From the NCBI GenBank assembly GCA_047975265.1, contig JBKEDE010000005.1, forward strand, positions 28,533-92,532: 64,000 nt of DNA, in the 5' to 3' direction. Source of the DNA: UJ101 sp047975265 (lineage in GTDB: Bacteria; Bacteroidota; Bacteroidia; Flavobacteriales; UJ101). This document shows positions 1-7,380 of the stretch, one piece after another. A model generated the notes under the pieces. That model was not told the origin of the DNA, did no database searches, and saw only the letters and a program-made list of their open reading frames with translations. Numbering within the stretch: position 1 is the stretch's first letter; each line of letters starts with the position of its first letter. The translations under genes were made by a program, and so were the position numbers.

Positions 1-238
1 AATTAGGGTCTCCTTTAACGCCTACGGCTTTTCCGTTTTGGGTTCCTACTAAAATTCCGCATCCTGTTCCACAGAATCGGCAAGGTCCTTTTATCCATTT
101 AATATCTCCCGAAGGTAAATTAGCATTTTGCTCTTCTGCAAAAATAATTCCGGGAACAAGAGCTGCTGCGGCAGTCATTGCTGACATTACCGCCATTTTC
201 TTTAAAAACTCTCGTCTATTTGTTTTTTTATCAAACAT
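1..238 (-). CDS. napA: Periplasmic nitrate reductase catalytic subunit NapA, N-terminal part
   Basis: Only the first 79 codons lie in the window; the gene runs off the left edge. NapA reduces nitrate to nitrite in the periplasm with a bis-MGD molybdenum centre and one 4Fe-4S cluster. The translation starts MFDKKTNRREFLKK, a twin-arginine export signal followed by an alanine-rich hydrophobic stretch. About 30 residues later comes the cluster motif CRFCGTGC (C-x2-C-x3-C), the typical NapA form. The start lies 5 bases after the napD stop, so the two genes form one operon. The cofactor genes diverge from it to the right, which fits its need for MGD. Confidence 0.93.
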   Translation of the reverse strand, partial: MFDKKTNRREFLKKMAVMSAMTAAAALVPGIIFAEEQNANLPSGDIKWIKGPCRFCGTGCGILVGTQNGKAVGVKGDPN

Positions 239-243
239 TGTTG

Positions 244-489
244 TTATTGTTTTTCTTTATTTTCAGTATCAAATCCTGCTACGATTGTTAATAATCGTAA
301 ACTTTTTATGGCATGTATTTTATCTTCCAATTCTTTATCTTCCAATTCAGAAAAGGTATCAGTCACTATAATAATTATATCGTGTGATTGTGAAGGAATT
401 ATTTCACAATTTTCCAATTTATTTAAAGCTTTTTCAAGTTCTGCTTTCTTATTCGTATGCGGATGTGCTAAATAGCTTTTTATAGGCAT
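244..489 (-). CDS. napD: NapD-like chaperone of periplasmic nitrate reductase
   Basis: This 81-residue protein has the size and fold pattern of NapD, the cytoplasmic chaperone that binds the Tat signal of NapA before export. The pattern is beta (MPIKSYLAHPH), helix (KAELEKALNKLENCEII), beta (HDIIIIVTD), helix (LEDKIHAIKSL) and a final beta strand (LLTIVAGF). It sits directly upstream of napA with 5 bases between them. The sequence is divergent, so the call rests on length, pattern and position. A predicted FNR-type site lies about 77 bases upstream of its start codon. Confidence 0.8.
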   Translation of the reverse strand: MPIKSYLAHPHTNKKAELEKALNKLENCEIIPSQSHDIIIIVTDTFSELEDKELEDKIHAIKSLRLLTIVAGFDTENKEKQ

Positions 490-565
490 GTTAAAAATAT
501 CTTAATTTACTGAACTCAGTTTTACTTTCCAATAAATTTAATGAGAATTCGCTAAAGTGAGTAAC

Positions 566-579
566 ATGATTAAAATCAT
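566..579. promoter_or_regulatory. FNR/CRP-type operator, nap side
   Basis: The perfect palindrome ATGATTAAAATCAT contains TGAT-n4-ATCA, the core of FNR-family sites (TTGATnnnnATCAA). For leftward napD, a weak -7 box (TAAATTTA, 533-540) begins 32.5 bases from the centre of the palindrome. This places the site near -42, the class II activator position. It is probably the anaerobic or nitric-oxide control site of napDA. Confidence 0.65.
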
Positions 580-678
580 TTTTCCTTAATTTATGTAAAA
601 AAAAGTTAAAATTTTAACTATCTACATAAAAATCAATATATTATGTATAATTTTTAATGATTTTAAATAAGAGACGAC

Positions 679-692
679 ATGATTCGAATCAT
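679..692. promoter_or_regulatory. FNR/CRP-type operator, moeA side
   Basis: The perfect palindrome ATGATTCGAATCAT shares both arms with the site at 566-579 and differs only in the central bases. Its centre is 31.5 bases from the start of the moeA -7 box, which gives about -42 relative to the predicted start point. It probably activates the rightward cofactor and nitric-oxide genes. Confidence 0.65.
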
Positions 693-694
693 TT

Positions 695-724
695 TTTGTA
701 ATGTAATTTTTTTCGTTATATTTG
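695..724 (+). promoter_or_regulatory. Bacteroidota-type promoter of moeA
   Basis: A TTTG at 695-698 and TATATTTG at 717-724 are separated by 18 bases. This matches the Bacteroidota consensus TTTG / TAnnTTTG. The predicted start point near 728-731 leaves a leader of about 27 bases before the ATG at 757. Confidence 0.7.
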
Positions 725-756
725 CTGAGAAATAACGATTTTTGGATAATAGAACT

Positions 757-1938
757 ATGGTGTCAGTAGAGCAAGCGTTAAGCTGTATTAATGAAGTAAA
801 ATGTATTTCAGAAGAAGTAGAAGTGTTGGTTTCCTCAGAAATAACAGGTTGTATTTTATCCAAAGAGGTGTATGCCACAAACAATCTTCCTTTATTCTCA
901 CAATCAGCTATAGATGGCTACGCCGTTTGTTTTGGAACAGAGTCTCACTTTAAGATATTAAATGACGAAATAAAAGCAGGCGATACTAAAGAATTTTCAT
1001 TAAAAAAAGGAGAAGCCATTCGTATTTTTACAGGAGCTGCGGTACCTTATAATACAGATGCTGTTGTAATGCAGGAAAAAGTGAAAATCAAAAAAAACAT
1101 TTTATATGTTGATGAACAGTTAAAAAAAGAACAAAATATTCGTCATAAAGGAGAAGAAATACAAGTAAACCAAAAAATATTTAGTTCAGGAGGTAAAATC
1201 ACACCGGCGACGGTTGGTCTTTTAGCAAGTTTGGGTATTTCCAAAGTGAAAATATACAGAAAACCCACAATGGCTGTTATCGTAACAGGAAATGAACTGT
1301 TATCCTTAAATGAAAAATTGACTTACGGAAAAATATACGATTCAAACAGTTATACTTTGGGTTCTTTTCTGTTAGAGCAGAAGATTGAAGTGATTCAATA
1401 TTATTATGTAAAAGATCATTTGGAAGAAACTCAAAAAACCATTTCAGAAACATTAAGAAAACACGATATTATACTAATCACAGGGGGAATTTCGGTTGGA
1501 GATTACGATTTCGTAAAAAAATCACTTGAAGAAAATGGAGTTGAAGAAATTTTTTATAAGGTAAAACAAAAACCCGGAAAACCGTTATTTTTTGGAAAAA
1601 AAGAAAATGCGTTTGTGTTCGGATTACCGGGAAATCCGGCAGCAGCATTAACTTGTGCTTATGTGTATGTTTTGCCTTTGATCAATCGTTTTAAAGGAGA
1701 GAAAGAAATTCATCTAAAACGTGCAAAAGGAGTTGCTTTAAATCATTATGAAAAGAAAAATGATCGAGCTCAATTTTTGAAAGCCGTTTTTAGAAATAAT
1801 CAAGTTCAGATTTTACAAGGACAAGGGTCAGGAATGATGCACTCGTTTGCAAAGTGCAATGCATTGGTTTTTATGCCCGAAAGTAAAACAGAAATACAAG
1901 AAAAAGAAGAAATTGATGATGTGCTGTTGTTGTTTTAA
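757..1938 (+). CDS. moeA: Molybdopterin molybdenumtransferase MoeA
   Basis: MoeA inserts molybdate into adenylylated molybdopterin, the penultimate step before MGD formation. The 393-residue length is normal. Visible motifs in order are SAIDGYA, IFTGAAVP, RHKGEEI, VTGNEL, ITGGISVGDYDF, KPGKPLFFG and GLPGNPAA. I chose the ATG at 757 because it gives MVSVEQAL, matching the usual MoeA start MISVEEAL. A TTG at 742 would add five residues but leaves almost no leader after the predicted promoter. It is the first gene of the rightward cofactor run. Confidence 0.95.
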   Translation: MVSVEQALSCINEVKCISEEVEVLVSSEITGCILSKEVYATNNLPLFSQSAIDGYAVCFGTESHFKILNDEIKAGDTKEFSLKKGEAIRIFTGAAVPYNTDAVVMQEKVKIKKNILYVDEQLKKEQNIRHKGEEIQVNQKIFSSGGKITPATVGLLASLGISKVKIYRKPTMAVIVTGNELLSLNEKLTYGKIYDSNSYTLGSFLLEQKIEVIQYYYVKDHLEETQKTISETLRKHDIILITGGISVGDYDFVKKSLEENGVEEIFYKVKQKPGKPLFFGKKENAFVFGLPGNPAAALTCAYVYVLPLINRFKGEKEIHLKRAKGVALNHYEKKNDRAQFLKAVFRNNQVQILQGQGSGMMHSFAKCNALVFMPESKTEIQEKEEIDDVLLLF

Positions 1939-1977
1939 TTTCAAGACCGACTAAAATAGTTTAAAGGAATTTTTCAG

Positions 1978-2322
1978 ATGAAATTTAAAATCAAAAGCAG
2001 AGTTTGGATTGAAACAGAAAAAGGAGTATTTTTGGGAGAAGGAAGAGTACGGTTGCTTAAATTAGTAGACGAATTAGGCTCTATAAGTAGAGCAGCAAAA
2101 AAACTGAATATGTCATACAAAAAAGCTTGGTTTTTATTGGACTCGATGAATAAGCAGGCACCCATGCTCATCTTGATAAAAAAAACAGGAGGGAAAAACG
2201 GCGGTGGAGCTGAATTGACTAAATACGGAAAAAAAATAGTCCGTGATTTTGAGTTGCTTAACGGCTCGTGTTGGGACTTTTTGGATGATGAATTTGAACG
2301 AATCGATTTTACAAAATATTAA
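1978..2322 (+). CDS. ModE-type winged helix regulator lacking the molybdate domain
   Basis: This 114-residue protein matches the N-terminal LysR-like DNA-binding half of ModE. The helix-turn-helix is near residues 25-60 (LLKLVDELGSISRAAKKLN, then MSYKKAWFLLDSMN). The molybdate-binding TOBE domains of full ModE are absent, so it cannot sense molybdate in the usual way. It lies 39 bases after moeA and 45 before ric, probably in the same transcript. Such short proteins often sit near molybdenum genes; a role in their control is inference. Confidence 0.85.
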   Translation: MKFKIKSRVWIETEKGVFLGEGRVRLLKLVDELGSISRAAKKLNMSYKKAWFLLDSMNKQAPMLILIKKTGGKNGGGAELTKYGKKIVRDFELLNGSCWDFLDDEFERIDFTKY

Positions 2323-2367
2323 AAACAAATAAAAAAGGATTATTTAATTTATTAAATCATAAAAATT

Positions 2368-3096
2368 ATGGAAATTTCAAAAGAAAAAACAGTTGCAGAG
2401 TTTGTAAGAGAAAATATAAAAACAACGGATATTTTTTATCGATACGGTATTGATTATTGCTGTGGAGGAGGTATTTCGATAGAAGAAGCATGTAAACGGA
2501 AAAATATTGGCGTAGAGGAATTGCTCAAACAGTTAGAAATCGTAAATAAAGAGGTTATTCAGGAAGATGTTGATTATAAAAGCTGGGCGTTGGATGATTT
2601 GATTAACCATATCGTACAAAAGCACCATCAGTATGTCAGAGAATCGATTCCGGTTATTATTCAATATTCCGATAAGGTGGCTAAAGTACACGGAAAAAGC
2701 CATCCGGAAGTTATAAAAATCAATAAACTTTTTCACGAAGTAGCTAAAGAATTAACGTCGCACATGCAAAAAGAAGAGAATATTCTATTCCCTTATATTG
2801 CAGACTTGTTAAAAGTTCAAGAAGGAACAAAAGAGAACCAAATTCCTCCTTTCGGAACGGTTAATAATCCTATTCGAATGATGATAGCCGAACATGAAGA
2901 AGCAGGCTCTCTTTTAAGTGAAATTGCTCGACTGAGTTCAAATTACACTCCTCATGAAGAAGCCTGTAATACTTTTAGAGCGTTGTACAGCAAATTAAAA
3001 GAATTTGAGCAAGATTTGCATATTCACATTCATCTTGAAAACAACATATTGTTTATCAGAGCGATAGAATTAGAAGAGCAATTATCCGGAAAATAA
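2368..3096 (+). CDS. ric: Iron-sulfur cluster repair di-iron protein (RIC/ScdA/YtfE)
   Basis: RIC proteins repair iron-sulfur clusters damaged by nitric oxide and peroxide. This 242-residue protein has both usual parts. The N-terminal ScdA domain carries the DYCCGGG cysteine motif near residue 30. The hemerythrin-like domain carries His and Glu ligands in HHQYVRE, HMQKEENILFPY, EHEEAG and HIHLENNILF. Its place among nitrate reductase cofactor genes fits protection from nitric oxide made during nitrate and nitrite reduction. Confidence 0.95.
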   Translation: MEISKEKTVAEFVRENIKTTDIFYRYGIDYCCGGGISIEEACKRKNIGVEELLKQLEIVNKEVIQEDVDYKSWALDDLINHIVQKHHQYVRESIPVIIQYSDKVAKVHGKSHPEVIKINKLFHEVAKELTSHMQKEENILFPYIADLLKVQEGTKENQIPPFGTVNNPIRMMIAEHEEAGSLLSEIARLSSNYTPHEEACNTFRALYSKLKEFEQDLHIHIHLENNILFIRAIELEEQLSGK

Positions 3097-3115
3097 ATCT
3101 ATTGATATAGAAGAA

Positions 3116-4075
3116 ATGAAAGAAATCATAGAAAATCTGCAGGAAAATCATCCTGTCAAAGTATATTTTGAAGAAAAAGAATGGATAGAAAAAATGATTG
3201 CAGATTTAAAAAATACAGATGTAGAAAATGAATTTCAAAAATATTTCAATCTGTTTAACCAATTATCGGAAATAGAAAAACGCTTTGCCCGAAAGGAAAA
3301 CCAACTGTTTCCTTATTTGGAAAAGCACGGATGGAACGGACCAAGTCAAGGCATGTGGTCTTTTCATGATAATCTAAGAGACCAAATACGTTTGTTAAAA
3401 CAATTTAATGAAGTAAAAGATACAGAAAAAATCAATCAAAATTTAGGTTTCTTAATTGATGGTATTCAACGCTTAATGATGATTGAAGAACTAAAATTAT
3501 TCCCCACTTCGTTACAACTGCTCACGCAAGAAGATTGGCAGGAAATGGAGAAAGGAGAAGAAGAAATAGGCTGGATGCACAAAAAAGCGGTTTTGGAAGA
3601 TCATAAAGAAAACTACATTCATCCAAGTCAGGATTTTACTAAACGTGATTTATCATTCTCGACGGAAAACACGTATCATTACGATGAAGGCTACATGACA
3701 CTGGAACAAGTAAATTTATTGCTGAAAACCATGCCGGTTGATTTAACTTATGTGGATGAAAATGATAAAGTTATTTTCTACAACAGAGGTGAAGAACGCG
3801 TTTTCCCGAGAAGTGCAGGTATTATAGGGCGGGAAGTAAAATTTTGCCATCCACCAAAAAGTGTCGGAACAGTTTTAAAAATATTAGAAGAATTTAAAAA
3901 AGGAACTCAAAATACGGCCGATTTTTGGATTCAATTTAAAGGACAATTCATCTTAATACGCTATTTTGCTGTTCGTGATGAAAATAAAAATTACAGAGGT
4001 GTGATCGAAATGTCGCAAGACATCACGAATATTAAAAAATTAGAAGGAGAGCAAAGATTGTTGGATTGGGAATAA
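3116..4075 (+). CDS. Hemerythrin-like protein with C-terminal PAS domain (DUF438-related)
   Basis: The 319-residue protein has a hemerythrin-like helical domain at about residues 10-150, with candidate metal ligands in RKENQLFPYLEKHGW, MWSFHDNLRDQI and MMIEELKLFP. A PAS domain follows at about 205-310 (VDLTYVDENDKVIFYN ... RGVIEMSQDITNIKKLE). It resembles DUF438/PAS proteins but lacks their N-terminal DUF438 segment. It starts 20 bases after ric and its stop overlaps mobA. Its function is unproven; sensing or scavenging of nitric oxide or oxygen is a reasonable inference. Confidence 0.8.
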   Translation: MKEIIENLQENHPVKVYFEEKEWIEKMIADLKNTDVENEFQKYFNLFNQLSEIEKRFARKENQLFPYLEKHGWNGPSQGMWSFHDNLRDQIRLLKQFNEVKDTEKINQNLGFLIDGIQRLMMIEELKLFPTSLQLLTQEDWQEMEKGEEEIGWMHKKAVLEDHKENYIHPSQDFTKRDLSFSTENTYHYDEGYMTLEQVNLLLKTMPVDLTYVDENDKVIFYNRGEERVFPRSAGIIGREVKFCHPPKSVGTVLKILEEFKKGTQNTADFWIQFKGQFILIRYFAVRDENKNYRGVIEMSQDITNIKKLEGEQRLLDWE

Positions 4076-4635
4076 CAGCATTCATATTGGCAGGTGGAAA
4101 AAGTACTCGAATGGGTGTAAATAAAGGGTTATGCATTGTACATAATGATAATTTTATTGATGTAATAATTAATAGTTTAAAAAATATATCTGAAAAAATA
4201 ATTTTAGTATCTTCTGTGGAAGAATATGACATTTTTAGCATAAAAAGAATAGAGGATGTTATGCCTGATAAAGGACCTGTTGGTGGAATTTATACTGCAC
4301 TGAACAAAAGTGAAACAGAGGATAATATTATCATAAGTTGTGATGTTCCTTTAATAACTTCAAAAGTATTGAATTTATTAGTAAACGATTCTTCAAATGC
4401 AGATGTTGTGCAATTGGCAGACCAAAATAGAAATATGCCTTTAATTGCAAAATATAAAAAAAGATTAACGCCTTTTTTTAGAAAAAAAATAGATAATAAT
4501 GAATTAAAATTAAATCGGATATTAAAAGAATTGAATGTTAAAACCATTCGTGTTTCAGCAGAACAAGAAAAACAATTGCAAAACATCAATACGCCGGAAG
4601 AATTAAAACAAATTCAAAGTGAAAGTAAAAGTTAA
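4066..4635 (+). CDS. mobA: Molybdenum cofactor guanylyltransferase MobA
   Basis: MobA joins GMP to molybdopterin to form the MGD cofactor that NapA needs. The nucleotide-binding motif LAGGKSTRMGVNKG is at residues 8-21, and ISCDVPL supplies the acidic metal site. The only reasonable start is TTG at 4066, ten bases inside the previous gene; an ATT at 4057 would be better spaced from the purine-rich AGGAGA but is a rarer start. The length of 189 is usual. The end overlaps moaD by 17 bases. Confidence 0.92.
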   Translation: MGITAFILAGGKSTRMGVNKGLCIVHNDNFIDVIINSLKNISEKIILVSSVEEYDIFSIKRIEDVMPDKGPVGGIYTALNKSETEDNIIISCDVPLITSKVLNLLVNDSSNADVVQLADQNRNMPLIAKYKKRLTPFFRKKIDNNELKLNRILKELNVKTIRVSAEQEKQLQNINTPEELKQIQSESKS

Positions 4636-4855
4636 GTATTTGGGGCTAATTGCAGACCACACAAGAGTTGAAGAAGAAACCTTTGAATTGGAAAAAGCCA
4701 CGTTTGAAGATTTAGAAAATCGATTGGTTTCAAAATATGCTTTTCTATATGAAATTTCATATAAAATCACCGTCAATCATGCGTTTGGAGAAAAAGGAAT
4801 GATTTTAAATGAAAAAGATGAAATAGCCGTTTTACCACCTTTTGCAGGAGGATAA
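4619..4855 (+). CDS. moaD: Molybdopterin synthase small subunit MoaD
   Basis: MoaD is the ubiquitin-like sulfur carrier of molybdopterin synthase. The protein is 78 residues, begins with a beta strand (VKVKYLGLIAD) and ends with the required Gly-Gly (LPPFAGG) that is adenylated and thiocarboxylated. The start is GTG at 4619, overlapping mobA. Its partners moeB and moaE follow directly. Confidence 0.93.
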   Translation: MKVKVKYLGLIADHTRVEEETFELEKATFEDLENRLVSKYAFLYEISYKITVNHAFGEKGMILNEKDEIAVLPPFAGG

Positions 4856-4889
4856 TGGATGATGTTACAAATCATCAAAATTAGTACGA

Positions 4890-5996
4890 ATGGACAAAGA
4901 AAGGTATAGCCGAAATATAAAACTTGCTGAAATAGGCGAAGCAGGACAACAAAAATTGTTAAAAACAAAAGTGTTGGTTATCGGTGCCGGTGGATTAGGA
5001 TGTCCTGTATTGCATTATTTAACGGCAGCCGGTGTGGGAACAATAGGAATCGTAGATGATGATGAAGTAGAAAAATCCAATCTACAACGTCAGGTTTTAT
5101 ACAAGACGTCAGATATAGGTCTGAATAAAGCCAAAGCTGCGAAAAAACACTTGCGTGATTTGAATCCGGATGTGCAAATTGAGGCGATTTCGGAAAGATT
5201 AACACCCAAGAATGCACTTCGTCTATTTGAAAAATACGATATTATTGTAGATGGAACGGATAATTTTTCCACACGATACATGGTTAATGACGCCTGTATT
5301 TTAACTGATAAACCGCTCGTTTCAGGAGCTATTTATAAATTTGAAGGGCAAGTAGCTGTTTTAAATTATCAAAAATCAGCAAGTTATCGCTGTTTATTTC
5401 CTAAACCGCCCAAACAAGACTTGATACCAAATTGCAATGAAATAGGTGTTTTGGGAATATTACCGGGAATTATAGGTTCTTTACAGGCAAATGAAGTGCT
5501 GAAAATGATTTTAGGATTGAAGAATGTATTAAAAGGGCAGTTATTGGTATATTCGGCTTTAAAAAATACAATGAATGTATTTGAGATAACTAAAAATGAG
5601 CAAGAAATACAACAAATAAAAGATAGAAAAACTTTTTTTGAAAATACGGATTATGAGGTTTTATGCGGAGTGAAAGATATATTTGTAGAAGAAATCACCG
5701 TAACTGATTTTCTGAAAAATATAGATAAAAATACCGCCCAGATAATTGATGTTCGAGAAAAGGAGGAATTAGAACAAGATCCAATTACTTTGGATTTCAA
5801 AGTTGAACATATTCCTTTAGGAAAAATACAAGAATCTTTAGATAGAATAGAAAAAGAAAAAAAGAAAATTATTTTTTGCCAAAAAGGGATGAGAAGTTTA
5901 AAAGCGGTTAAAATTTTAAGAGATCATAAAATTGAAAACAGTGTAAGCCTGCAAGGTGGAGCAAGCAGATTATTTAATGTATTAATGAAAAAATAA
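4890..5996 (+). CDS. moeB: MoaD-activating enzyme MoeB/ThiF with rhodanese domain
   Basis: This E1-like enzyme adenylates the C-terminal glycine of MoaD. The nucleotide-binding motif GAGGLGCPVLHYL is near residue 35, with DDDEVEKSNLQRQ after it. A rhodanese domain fills about residues 270-368 with active-site loop FCQKGMRS, so it may also deliver the sulfur. The usual zinc CxxC pairs look incomplete: SYRC and EVLCGV each keep a single cysteine. A thiamine (ThiF) role is possible, but the neighbours argue for molybdopterin. The stop overlaps the moaE start by one base. Confidence 0.9.
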   Translation: MDKERYSRNIKLAEIGEAGQQKLLKTKVLVIGAGGLGCPVLHYLTAAGVGTIGIVDDDEVEKSNLQRQVLYKTSDIGLNKAKAAKKHLRDLNPDVQIEAISERLTPKNALRLFEKYDIIVDGTDNFSTRYMVNDACILTDKPLVSGAIYKFEGQVAVLNYQKSASYRCLFPKPPKQDLIPNCNEIGVLGILPGIIGSLQANEVLKMILGLKNVLKGQLLVYSALKNTMNVFEITKNEQEIQQIKDRKTFFENTDYEVLCGVKDIFVEEITVTDFLKNIDKNTAQIIDVREKEELEQDPITLDFKVEHIPLGKIQESLDRIEKEKKKIIFCQKGMRSLKAVKILRDHKIENSVSLQGGASRLFNVLMKK

Positions 5997-6439
5997 TGAT
6001 GGAAAAGAAGATAAAAAATGTATTTGTACAAGGAGCAATTCCTCCTGAAAAAATAGCCCAATCGGTAGCAAACCATCAAATAAAAACAAACATAGGAGCT
6101 CATAATATTTTTTTAGGTCAAGTCAGAGCCGACTTAGTTGAAGGAAAAGAGATAAAAGCCATAGAATACACAGCTTATGAAGAGATGGCTCTCAAAGAAT
6201 TTCATAAAATTCGAGAAACCGCTTTTGAAAAATTTGATCTGACCTGTATGCATATTTATCACAGTTTAGGCATCGTAAAAGCAGGCGAATTATGTCTTTT
6301 TGTCTTTGTTTCTTCCTCTCGAAGAAAAGAAGTGTTTAAAGCCTTAGAATTTATAGTAGAAGAAATTAAAGCGAAGGTTCCTATATTTGGAAAAGAACTT
6401 TTTGAAGATGATTCTTACCAATGGAAAATAAATAGTTAA
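5996..6439 (+). CDS. moaE: Molybdopterin synthase large subunit MoaE
   Basis: MoaE forms the heterotetramer with MoaD that puts two sulfurs on precursor Z. The 147-residue protein shows the family pattern GAHNIFLGQVRAD, then IEYTAYEEMA, HSLGIVKAGE, VSSSRRKEVF and the C-terminal lysine motif PIFGKELFED. It starts within the moeB stop (TAATG); a second ATG three bases later is equally possible. Confidence 0.95.
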   Translation: MMEKKIKNVFVQGAIPPEKIAQSVANHQIKTNIGAHNIFLGQVRADLVEGKEIKAIEYTAYEEMALKEFHKIRETAFEKFDLTCMHIYHSLGIVKAGELCLFVFVSSSRRKEVFKALEFIVEEIKAKVPIFGKELFEDDSYQWKINS

Positions 6440-6456
6440 ATTTTATACAAAATAAA

Positions 6457-7380
6457 ATGGTCGATATCACACATAAATCCAACACATTACGAATAGCAAC
6501 CGCACAAGCTGTTGTAAAAGTAAGTCAAAAAGAAACCATCGAGGCAGTTCAAAACAATACCGTTCCAAAAGGAAATGTTTTTGCCATGTCTAAAGCAGTA
6601 GGATTGTTGGCTGTAAAAAAAACACCTGATATTTTGGCTGATTGTCATCCATTGCCAATTGAATCTACAAGTATTGACTATCAAATAAACGATTTGGAAA
6701 TTATCATAAACGTAACGGTAAAAACCATTTATAAAACAGGTGTGGAAGTTGAAGCCATGCACGGAGCCGGTGCTGTAGCTTTAAATATCTATGATATGTT
6801 AAAACCCATTGATAAACAAATTGAAATACAAAATATTAGATTGCTTAAAAAGAAAGGAGGAAAATCAGATTTTAAAGATCGGTTTGATCAAAATTTAACT
6901 GCACTAGTCATTGTTTGCTCCGACTCTATTTCTGCCAGAAAAAAAGAAGATAGAGCTGGAAAAGCCATTATCAAAAAACTAAAGGAATGTAATGCAACCA
7001 TTTCAGATTATATAATTATCCCGGATGAACCCATTGATATTCAACAACAAATAAACAAAGCTCTTGAAGAAAAAACGAATATGGTAATTTTTACGGGAGG
7101 AACGGGTTTATCACCACGTGATACCACACCCGAAACGGTAATTCCGCTATTGGATGTCCGTATTCCTGGAATTGAAGAAGCCATTCGGAGTTATGGTCAA
7201 AACCGAACGCCTTATTCCATGTTGTCGAGAAGTGTAGTCGGATTAAAGAAAAATACATTAATTTTAGCCTTACCGGGTTCAACCAAAGGAGCAGAAGAAT
7301 CAATGGAAGCTATTTTCCCTTTTGTGATGCATATTTTTAATGTCATCAAAGGAACTCAACATGAGCAACAAAGAGGATGA
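6457..7380 (+). CDS. moaCB: Bifunctional cofactor protein MoaC-MoaB
   Basis: This is a fusion of two cofactor enzymes. Residues 1-145 are MoaC, which with MoaA makes cyclic pyranopterin monophosphate; motifs are GNVFAMSKAVGLLAVKKT, DCHPLPI and GVEVEAMHGAGAVAL. Residues 150-307 are MoaB/MogA, which adenylates molybdopterin before MoeA acts; motifs are IVCSDSISARKKEDRAG, FTGGTGLSPRDTTPE and LPGSTKGAEE. The end overlaps moaA by 20 bases. The same fusion is known in other Bacteroidota. Confidence 0.94.
   Translation: MVDITHKSNTLRIATAQAVVKVSQKETIEAVQNNTVPKGNVFAMSKAVGLLAVKKTPDILADCHPLPIESTSIDYQINDLEIIINVTVKTIYKTGVEVEAMHGAGAVALNIYDMLKPIDKQIEIQNIRLLKKKGGKSDFKDRFDQNLTALVIVCSDSISARKKEDRAGKAIIKKLKECNATISDYIIIPDEPIDIQQQINKALEEKTNMVIFTGGTGLSPRDTTPETVIPLLDVRIPGIEEAIRSYGQNRTPYSMLSRSVVGLKKNTLILALPGSTKGAEESMEAIFPFVMHIFNVIKGTQHEQQRG

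Noticed and set aside
742..756. TTG start for moeA
   Set aside because: The ATG at 757 matches the family N-terminus and leaves a reasonable leader after the predicted promoter.
4856..4889. Short frame MDDVTNHQN between moaD and moeB
   Set aside because: Nine codons with no support beyond a TAATG overlap.
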